Both the position numbers and the translations under genes were made by a program. Shown piece after piece: positions 1-10,600 of a stretch of 64,000 nucleotides of DNA (positions are counted from its first letter, which is position 1; each line of letters begins with the position of its first letter). The DNA comes from Taeniopygia guttata (lineage: Eukaryota; Chordata; Aves; Passeriformes; Estrildidae), in contig NC_133030.1 in NCBI RefSeq assembly GCF_048771995.1, positions 62,383,501 to 62,447,500 of the forward strand, written 5' to 3'. The notes under the pieces are model-generated. The model worked only from the letters and a program-made list of their open reading frames with translations. It was not told the origin of the DNA and ran no database searches.

Positions 1-1557
1 AGGCATCCAACCTCATTTATTTCCTATTTTTCTTCCAATTCTGATGACAAAGTTGCCCACACCCCAGTAATATTTTCTTTAAATACAGGGATTTTAGATA
101 CCAAGGGATAGTTCTGGAAAGAGGGAACCCTGGGCAGCATCTGGAAAAGTTAGGAGGAGCCAGGATCTTATTGATCCCCCCGCTGCACCAAGCCACCCTC
201 CTGATGAAATAATGGAAAACTAAATGGAAATTAAGTTGTTTCTTTTTATCCTCACTACTGACTTTCCCAAGTAACTGAGTTTTCCACGTTGAGGTTCCTC
301 TTCCACTGTTTCTAATTCACATTTTACAGCACCTAAAGCAGCTGCTGGATTTTCAGAACTAATTTAGGCTTATGAAATCCTATTTTTATTAGACTGGATT
401 TTAGCCTAGGACTGTATTTCAGAGCATTTGGGGTTTTTTTTCTTGATATATTGTTTTAACACTGCTTTTCCACCTTTAAAAATATAAAGTCTGAAAATTA
501 AAGTGCATTAAAAGGATTCAGTCCTGTCAGCCTTGGCCCAGCACAGCTTTTCCAGGCATTTTGCACATTTAAACCATCTCTTTCCAACCCTAAAATCTGA
601 AATTTTCCACTTTTACACTTCATATAATTTTTTAAGTGTTTATGACAGATCTTTTTGAAGCCACATCCATCCTTAGATGCTTTACTGGCATTAACAACAG
701 CAGAGCTTTGCAGTATGAACCAGAAATAACAACAAATTTTTATCACCAAGACATATTTTCTAATTCCTTTTGCAAAACCAGATTTGAAACACATCACTGA
801 GGAACTGTCCCTGCCAGACAGGAGTGAAGAGGACAAAGATTCATCCAAAAAAAACCCATCCCTTTCCGTAGGGCTTTGCAGCAGGAGCCATTTCCAGATG
901 CATTCGAGTAATTGAATACGGATAATGGGCAATTACTGGATTGTTTGTTTAGATTCTGCATTTTTTCCCTCTGGTATCTGTAAACAGTTTCTCATTGCAG
1001 ACTGAAAGTAAACTGTCCTGCTACTGGTAGCTCCTGGAGCAATCCTCCCTTTCCCTGTCCCTGGAAATTTTTTATACTTCCAGCTCCTGGGAATTGCAAG
1101 TGCCACCCTGATGCAAAAAAAAAAAAAGAGAATTTAAACTCAATATTTAAAAAATTTTGGGGGAGGAAAAAAAAAATCTTTCTAGGCTTAGAAATGCCAG
1201 TTAATTCTCTGCAGAGGTGCCTCTTCCCTGTTGTTTGGAGCATCAGGAATAACTGAAGGGAGGAGAAAATTCCCTGTGCAAACGCTGCCGTGACCGGTGG
1301 TGACCCCGCGGCTGGGAATTGGCTCTGGCAGCAGCAGGAATTCCTCAAAGGAAGATCAAGCCTTGTCCTCTGCTTTCAAACCAGCAGAGCTGGGCCCTGC
1401 ATTTCTCACTGCTGGCTTCTTCTGGGAAGTGGCTGGGGCTTTCTCAGGAGCAGCTTCACGACCCCGAAGCCCTGATGGTGCTTCTGGTTCCCTGTGCCAC
1501 ATCCCTTCCCTCCTGTTCCCACTGCTCCGAGTGACTGGGATAATCTTTGATTTCCAG
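1..1557 (+). other. FERMT2: FERMT2 intron (left edge of window)
   Basis: Ends at the acceptor before 1558. AT-rich, with short A/T runs (1116-1128, 1166-1178). No further kindlin-like exon and no recognisable transposon was found. Confidence 0.7.
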
Positions 1558-1607
1558 GGTGACATCACTTCCATCCCAGAGCTTGCTGACTACATTAAAG
1601 TCTTCAA
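1558..1607 (+). CDS. FERMT2: FERMT2 exon, residues 367-383 (start of PH insert)
   Basis: Reads [16 protein letters not shown] and ends two bases into a Lys codon. Acceptor is tttccag at 1551-1557; donor gtaagt starts at 1608. This is the first FERMT2 exon in the window. Confidence 0.94.
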
Positions 1608-4600
1608 GTAAGTGCTGATGGGAAGAGCTGTTTGTGGAACTGGTAATGGCTGTGAATAATTAATGGTCCTGCCTCTTCATTTCCTTTTTTTTTTTTATCT
1701 CCCGGCCTTACGATATTTAAAATATTCAATACTTAAGTTGATTGGTTCTTAAATACAAAATTCAAGGTGTTTTCCTGCTCTGGTGCATCCCACAGCCAGC
1801 AGTGTGTGCTTGGATGTTTCTTTAACACATTTCATGCCCAGGAGAGAACAAACCATCCTAAAATGAGGAGTGAAACCTAAAAACCTCCCTCAAATACTTC
1901 TCCTGTTGTGCAGGAGGCTGGAGGAAATCTATCCAGCCAAGATCCCGGTCTCTCCATGCCAAAAGGAGCAGGTTAAGTTGACTCTGCCCCTCTCCCAGCT
2001 TGCTCAGGATTTAGGGGGGTTTTTTTTAGCTTGCTTGGACTTGGTTGGTGGTTCATGGAAACCGGGAACGGCAGCGTCTGGACTTGGAGGAGCATTTTTG
2101 GCAGCCACCACCATCTTTTGCAATTTATTGCCTGCTGCAGTGAAAGTTCTGGAAGCTGGAAACGCTGATGGGATTTCACAGCAGAGCTGCAGGATAGTGG
2201 GGGGAGGAAAAAAGCTGCAGACAGTGAAGTAGCTCTGGAGCAAGCTTTTATTTTATGAATTGTTTGGTTCTGGAGTCAGAACCTGGCACTCTCTGCTCTG
2301 AAAACCCCTTCTCCCTCTCCAGAGGTGAATTAATGAGGTCTCTGCCTCTGTCTGGGCTTGTGGTCTGGCTTAATTAGGATAAAGTTTCAAGGCTGTGCCC
2401 ATCCCCTCAGTGGGTGTTTTCTCCCTCCTTTGAACAAACAAACAAACAAAAAACTTGTTCTTCCCCTTGATCTGCTGATTTGCCAATCAAATTAGGCACC
2501 ACTCTGGCAGCTAATTGCCTGCAAATTGGAGCACCAGGGGATGGAGCAGCCAGAAGCTGCTGGTTTCTCACTCAGCACAACCCCTAAACCCTGGGGCTGG
2601 GGTTTGAGGCTGTCAGATTGAACACAGAATTCCATTTGCTGCTAAAAATGGGGCTCAGGTGGAATTTCAGTGCCAGAAATCCAGTGTGAATGGTGCAATG
2701 CTTGGAGCTGTCCCAGCTTTGGATGTGCCTCTTGTCACACTTGAGCTGGGGAGGAGAACTGGGGGAGCAGTGCATGTTCCTTGTATTCCATAGATTTAAC
2801 TCCTGTAAATGTGTCCCAGCACGTGCCTGGGGTGGCTGTGGAGGTTTGGAATGGCTCTCTCTCCCCTGCCAGACAGGTTACTGCCCTTGCCAGCTAAAAT
2901 AACAGAATTCCAGAGTGTTTTGGGTTGGGATGGACTTTAAAGACCATCCTGTTCCAACCCCCCTGCCATGGCAGGGACACCTTCCACTATCCCAGGTTGC
3001 TCTAAGCCCCATCCAGCCTGGCTTTGGACACTTCCAGGGATCCAGGAGCAGCCACAGCTTCTGTGCCAGGGCCTCCCCAGCCTCACAGGGAAAGATTTCT
3101 TCTTAATATCCCATCTAAAATACTCTCAGCAGCTGATTCTGAGATGAAAACACAAGAAATGCATGAGAGGCTGCAGATCCAGCCTTAGAACAAGGTTTAG
3201 AAATCAGGGAAGGTTAAAATATTCTGATATTTGGGGCTCTGTAAAGGCTCTGGGCTTGTGTTGGGATGAGTTCAGGGTGCTTCACTTTGCAGGGCCACCA
3301 GTTCTCCTGCAGAATCGAGCAAAATCCATGTTTTCTGTGGAAAAGAAGGGAACCTTTTGTGCTGTGGAGTGTTTAAAAAGAAAACAAGGAGTGCACTCAG
3401 GCGTGTGCGTGACTGACACGTCCTTGGAAGTGCTGCTCCCCCTCTGAGCCTGAGCAGAGTGGTTCCAGTTTCATGTGGTGGCTGGACAGGCAGATTCTGC
3501 AGTGGTTCATGGACTCCTCTGTTTTTGTAGCACAGTCCTCCAGCTCCCCCCACCTTGCCCCAAATTATCTCCCTGGGATTGAAGACTCCAAACTTGGAAT
3601 TGGAGCTCAACTCCTTGAGCCAGCAGTGAAGGAATGGCTGAGCCCCCTGGCAGGGGTGGGAATAACCCAGGCTGCTGACAGCAGCTTGCCAGGGCTGAAA
3701 TTTTGAGGAAACACTGATGTTTCCTGGGGAACAGCTTGTTTGAGGAGCTCAGACCAAGTGAGATGTGCCCCCACGTGTCCTGCAGGCCCAAGAAGCTGAC
3801 GTTGAAAGGCTACAAGCCCTACTGGTGCACCTTCAAAGATACCTCCATCTCCTGCTACAAAAGCAAAGAGGAATCCAACGGGACTCCTGCTCACCAGATG
3901 AACCTGAGAGGTAAGAGAAGCACAGGGTTGGGGTAAGAGAAGCTGCTTTTTATTCCAGGCTGCTCCTCCTGCATCTTGTTTTCCCACTGCTTTATCGCCT
4001 CAGAATTCCATCCCGGGGTTGGGTAAAGGTGTGTAAAGGAATGAGGGGGTTGGGTTTGGTGTCATGGCACAGACTTGGAGTTCTAAGTGTGATTATGTGT
4101 GATCCCACAGGGGAGCACCCCAAAAAGCTTGGGAAGAGTGCTTGGAGAACCACAGTTTGAGTTGGAGGGGACCTTCCAAACCTTGTTCCATCCTTCCACC
4201 TGCCCATCTCCTTCTTGTCAGTTCTCCAAAGGATTGCACTGACTTCTATGGCAGAAACTGGGAAGAACAGACCACTTTCTTCCCCTGCTGCCTTTATCTC
4301 CTCTCCCCGCTGCTGGTTGGGAGCAGCCGCACTCGAGAGCTGAAATTCCTACAGTGCTGCCTGTCCTTATGTCAAGTGAAACATTCCTGCTGCAGTGAGC
4401 TCGTGTGTTCTCCCTGTGGATGCAGGAGCAGGGGAAATGCCAGATGACCTCAGGCTGCTGTAGGAGCGAGGCCTGGCCCCCAGGACCTTTTGACAAATCT
4501 GCTGTGAGGGCACTTTGCAGAAATCTGGGAGGCATTGGCATGGCGCCCACGTTGCCGTGGCAGGGTGGGTTCATCACCCCTGTGTTTACACAACCACTTG

Positions 4601-7600
4601 GAATTCTCTCCAGCCACCAGGAGCAAGATGCTCACACCTCGCTGCAGCTGCAGCAGCCAAATCATGGAACCCCTCAATGGTTTGGGTTGGAAGGGACTTT
4701 AAAGCCCAGCCAATTCCACCTTGCTCCCACAGGAAGGGACACCTTCCACTAAACCAGGATGGTCCAGGCCCCACCCAGCCTGGCATGAAACACTTCATGG
4801 CATCCCACCATTCATCAGTAACACAGAAAGGTTTCAGGGTGAGACTCAACACCCTTCCAGTCACCTTTTCTTATCCTTTCATGAAGATTTTGGGGTGTTT
4901 GCCAGCCACTGGATCCATTTCTGATTCCAGGCAGGATGCAGGAGTTCTGTGGGTTTGCTGTTGCTTCACTGCTTTCAGATCAGGTCTTGCTTTTCCCCCC
5001 CATTTTCCTGACACTTGGAAAAAGGGACAGGTTTTTTTCTGTGCTGTGTGGAGTGTCCATCCCATCAGAGGTGTGGGACAAACCTTTGGCAGCACTGAGA
5101 TGCCACCAGTGACCCTTGAGTCAGGGAGCTTTGCTCTTTCTTTTCCTGTTTTCGCTTTCTTTGCCACTTTTTAAATCATAGTTCCTCACACCCCTACTAA
5201 ACACCATCTCCCTCACTGCAGGATGTGAAGTTACCCCTGATGTGAACATCTCTGGCCAGAAGTTCAACATCAAACTCCTGATTCCAGTGGCGGAGGGGAT
5301 GAACGAGATTTGGCTGCGCTGCGACAACGTAAGTTCATCTTTTTGACTGGACACCTCTTCAGCCTTTTCCCACCATCCTGCTCAGGGGCTGTTCTTTAAA
5401 AAACAAATAGAAAATGCTCTCACCTATCTGATCTCAGCATTCCAAATGTGCTCCAAGTCACCCGTGAGTTTGGAGTAGAAAATCAGCCTTAGGTTTGCTG
5501 TGTGGTCACACCTTGGTCGGATTTCTGCCTGTCTTTGTGCATGCTGGGGTCTCCTGAGGCTGGGAGGGGAATGAGGTCTCCATGGGGAGTTTTTTGAGGG
5601 GTCTGTGACAGACACATGTCGCTGTTTTGGGGGACAGGAGACGCAGTACGCCAGCTGGATGGCCGCCTGCCGCCTGGCCTCCAAGGGCAAGACCATGGCC
5701 GACAGCTCCTACGGCATGGAAGTGCAGAACATCCTGTCCTTCCTGAAAATGCAGCATCTGAACCCAGACCCGCAGCTGATCCCGGAGCAGATCAACACCG
5801 ACATCAACCCCGAGTGCCTGGTGTCCCCTCGCTACCTGAAGAAGTACAAGAACAAGCAGGTAGGCGCTGCTGTCGGTGTTGGTTGGGCTGGACGCGCGTC
5901 CCGGCGGTGGCTGGTGTTTAACACGGCGTGGTTTGGATGTTTTGGATGTCCTCACTCACTGGGATGCACGTGGTTACTAAAATGAGGTGGGGCTGAAGGG
6001 TGTGGTTTGGATCCAGCACCTGGGGATGGCACCCAGCACCGGGATTCTGCCACGTGCTGTGTGGAGCGCACGGACGTGGCGGGGAACCTTCAATTGGAAA
6101 TGCATTTGAAATTGGTTGATGTTTATTTTAAACACGTTCTGGGAATGGTTTGGCCCCTGCTGATAATGGTTTGGCTCCAGCTGCCCCATTTCTGCCCGGT
6201 GCTGGGGTTAAAACCCCTTCCCCTGCACAGAATCCATGGAGAAATCCCCGGGATCAGCGGAGTTGCAGTTGCTTGCAGTGCTTTATCCACACTTGGCTGT
6301 AACAGGGTTTGCATATTTCTCTCTCTGCTTTTCCACTGCTTCCAAATGCCAGTCCTTGGAACATTGCTTTGGTTTTGAGTTGCTGTGACTCGTGCTTGAA
6401 CTCCATCCACGCTCCATCCGATCCCTGCCTGACAGGGCTAAACTGTTCCACACTGGGAATAAATGCAGGATTCTCTCAAAGAGAATTATATGTCAGAACA
6501 GCAGCAAAAATAAGGAAAGCATTGCTCCGTGGCCTTTTGGTGACTTAAATCCTTCAGGCTGCTGGCTGGGGCTGGATATGATTTCTTCAAGCCCAGAAGA
6601 AGGCTGCAAGTCAGAGAAGCCGGAAAAATATAACTTTTTATTGGCACAGCACGATGATTTCCTGGCAGTGGAGTTATATTTTATATAGCCCTTATTATTC
6701 TCCTGAATGAGCCTTTATATCCCCTTGGATGGAGGAGAGGCTGCATAAATATACTATTTTAACATATATATATAGATATAGATATTTATATATAAAAAAG
6801 ACTTTCTAGGTTTCCAGTAAAACAGAGGCACCTGGAAAAATATTAGCTTGGAAAACCTGCTTACTGTGCAGGTATCCTGGTTATAAAAATAAAATCCATG
6901 GAATCGTGGGGCTGGGCACGATGGGGATGATCCCAGTCAGGATGTGGCCGTGGTGTGGACACCAGGGCCCTCATAGGCATCAGCTAAGCAGTGGATTTAG
7001 GATTTTCCTTGGTGGCCAGAGGCACAGCTTGGAGCAGCAGAGGATGTTTGCTGAGAGGAATGAGGGATGGAGGCTGCAGGAATGTCAGGAATTTGACCAC
7101 AAGGGTCCTTCCGAGGCACAGGGTAGGAGAGGGAGGAGCAGGAGGAGGCTGTGCAGCCCACAGGAGCTGCTGGAATGGGAATTGGCTGTGGATTTATGGA
7201 GGCTCTGGGTCCTCACCAGCCCCAAGCCCACTGGGGTGATGTTTGTCTCCACGTGCAGCAGAGTAGGGCTGGTAGGTTGGGATTGGAAGCACCAAACCCT
7301 AAATGCAGATAAACAAAAACTGACCAAAATATAGATTTTCAGAGTTTGGTGTCAAAGCCAGCCAGGGCATGAACATCTCTGAGAAGCACAGATGATGTTC
7401 CCTTCATCTGCTTGTTATTCCAGGCAGCATCCCAATCATTTCTCCACATATCCCAAACAGAAGGATCTGCCAAGCTCACAGTGAGCTCCTGAGCTTCCTC
7501 TCGAGGTTCTCCAGCCAGAGAGTGGCCTTGAGATTGTGCAGAGACGTGGAGAGGAAAATGAGGCCATGAACCCACCTCTGGACTGGCAGCTTCACCCTCC

Positions 7601-10600
7601 CCTTCATGCCCAGCAGGACCACGGAATCACAGAATATCCTGAGTGGGAGGGGACCCACAAAGATCAGAGTCCAGCTCCTGGCCCTGCACAGACCCCCCAA
7701 AAATCCCACCCTGGGCATCCCTGGCAGTGCTGTCCAAAGGCTCCTGGAGCTCTGGCAGCCTCAGGCCATGCCCATTCCCTGGGGAGCCTGGGCAGTGCCA
7801 GCACCTCTGGGGAAGAGCCTTTTCCTGAAATCCATCTCAAACCATCTCAGGACCAAAACCATCTCTCCACAATGCCAGGGCCCAGCTGGGATCACTCCAG
7901 TGCTCCAGCAGGGCCAGCATGAGCGGCGAATTTCTGCTCGTTTGTCCCTGCTCACATTCCCTTTGGCTGCTTTTCCACCTAAGGAATTGTGCATGTGGTT
8001 TGTTTTGGTTTTTTTTTTTTTTTTTGCTTGAACTTTGGTTTGCAGTTAATTTACACTTTTTCTTTGCTTTGTTGCCATATTTCTGATTGCTTTTTTTTCT
8101 TTCTGCCTCCTTTTCTTTTTTTTTATTTTTTCATTTCGCCTTGCCATCTTCAGCCAGGCTATGTAAGAGACTTGGTAAGTGACAGCAACAATAAAATTAA
8201 GATAAACTTAAAATAAACTTAATCTAGAACCCCTTTGGTTTAGACAGCAGCGGTGAAAACACTAACAAAACCTGCACCCTCCCCATGACACTTGGGCCCT
8301 GGTAGGTTTTTATAATGGTTCCCAGTGATTGATGGGCTGAAACTGGAAACTCTACACCACAAAATTGCCTTGTTGTTCGCTCACATCCTTAGAGTTCCCG
8401 AGAGCATGCGTGGCTCTTTGCCTCCAAACAGCTCTGATCTGTATTTGCTTTCCTGTATCTGGAGATGGGAAGCTCCACGTGGGCTCCGAGCAGTCGGAGC
8501 TGAAATAAAGCCTCAGGGGAGGAATTATTGACTATCCGCGCTCGGATCCACGGCGGCTCCCAAGCCGCTCTCGTGCGCGTGGCAGCGGAGGTGGCACCGA
8601 GGTCCCCTGTCCGCTGACCCCGCTGTGTCTCGCCGCCCGCAGATCACGGCGCGCATCCTGGAGGCTCACCAGAACGTGGCCCAGATGAGCCTCATCGAGG
8701 CCAAGATGCGCTTTATCCAAGCCTGGCAGTCGCTGCCGGAGTTCGGCATCACGCACTTCAACGCGAGGTGGGTGGCACTGCGGGGCTGGGCTGGAGGAGT
8801 TTCCTTCATAGATGCAGGGAGTGGGTTGAATACCCTGGAATCATCATGGAAGGGGTTGGGTTGGGTTGCCTTGGATTGGGTTCCATTGGGTTGGGTTGCC
8901 TTGGGCTGCCTTGGATTGGATTGGGTTGCCTTGGATTGGGTTGGGTTGGATTGCCTTGGGTTGGGTTGCATTGGCTTGGGTTGAATTGGGTTGCCTTCGA
9001 TTGGGTTGGGTTGTGTTGGGTTGAGTTGCATTGCGTTGCCTTCGATTGGGTTGGGTTGCCTTGGATTGGGTTGCATTGGCTTGGGTTGAATTGGGTTGCC
9101 TTGGATTGGATTTGGTTGCCTTGGGTTGGGTTGCATTGGCTTGGGTTGAATTGGGTTGCCTTGGATTGGGTTGGGTTGTGTTGGGTTGAGTTGCATTGGG
9201 TTGCCTTGGGTTGGGTTGTGTTGGGTTGAGTTGCATTGGGTTGCCTTTGATTGGGTTGGGTTGCCTTGGATTGGGTTGGGTTGTGTTGGGTTGAGTTGCA
9301 TTGCGTTGCCTTCGATTGCGTTGGGTTGCCTTGGATTGGGTTGCATTGGGTTGAGTTGGATTGAGTTGTGTTGAGTTGTGTTGGTTGCCTTGGATTGGGT
9401 TGAATTGCCTTGAGTTGGGTTGCCTTGGGTTGGGTTGAGTTGGGTCGGAAGGGACCCCAAAGATCACCTCATTCCAACCCTCTGCCATGGGCAAGGACAT
9501 TCCTTGTGCACATCCTTGGCTGTGGAAATCGCGCTGCAGCTGAAATGAAAAACACGAGCTGCTCTGATGTATAAAAACAATTTTACAAGTAAACTCAGCT
9601 GCTGGGTTTGTGTGTCTCACAGGCTTGTTTTTCTCAATCCCTCTGCCAGGTTCCAGGGTGGGAAGAAGGATGAGCTGATCGGCATCGCCTACAACCGCCT
9701 GATCCGCATGGACGCCAGCACGGGCGACGCCGTCAAGACCTGGCGCTTCAGCAACATGAAACAGTGGAACGTCAACTGGGAGATCAAAATGGTGAGATGG
9801 TGTCTGACACCCCGTGTTCTCCCCTGCTCCTGTCAGTGACACAGGAACCACTCCTGGAGTCCTGGAATCCCAAATGGTTTGGGTTGGGATGGACCTTAAA
9901 GACCATCTTGTTCCAACCCCTCACCATGAGCCTTCCACTATCCCAGGATGCTCCAAGCCCTGTCCAGCCTGGCCTTGGACACTTCAGGGATCCAGGGGCA
10001 GCCACAGCTTCTCTGGGCACCTGTGCCAGGGCCTCACCATCCTCACAGACAGGAATTCCCAGTTCCAAATGTCCACCCATCCCTTGTCCCCAGTCCCTCT
10101 TCAGCTCTCCTGGAGCCCCTTCAGGCACTGGTGGGGCTGTGTGTGACCCAGAAGAAAAAGCCCTGAATCTTTCTCTCCTGTAGCCAGGAATTGTTTTCTC
10201 TGTTCTCTGAACCCCACACAATTAAATGAAGTGAAACCTCAGCACCGATGCTCGGGCTCCATCGTAACCCATAACACAAATATACAGGGATTTATCCCTA
10301 CTAAAATCCCTTTCATTTGCTGTACAACTCAGACTTTCACGTAAATAGCAAACAAAAAGGAGTAGTTTCTTCCCCAGGCTCTGAGATGGGCTTTCCCCCT
10401 GCTGTTACATATGGATGCTCAAATTTTTGGGCTCCTTTTTGGCAGAACACACAATTAAAGCTGCCAGGGATATGTGAGGGCTGTTCTCCTGCAGTTTGCA
10501 GCTCATTAAGAGTTGCTGAAAAAATTACTCAGCTTCCCCCTCTGCCTCAGAGTCATTGTTTTGACTCAGTTGCAAGCCCAGATATCCCAATTATCCAGCT

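Noticed and set aside
8853-9445. Interstitial telomere sequence (TTAGGG)n.
   Set aside because: The unit is a pentamer TTGGG with GCC/GGA/GCA variants; TTAGGG does not occur as a run, and CR1 flanks explain the origin.
8666-9851. Long open frames on both strands (up to 335 codons) over the FERMT2 intron.
   Set aside because: They translate the TTGGG-type pentamer array; a 5-base repeat without stop triplets is open by composition. No domain, and they overlap real FERMT2 exons on the other strand.
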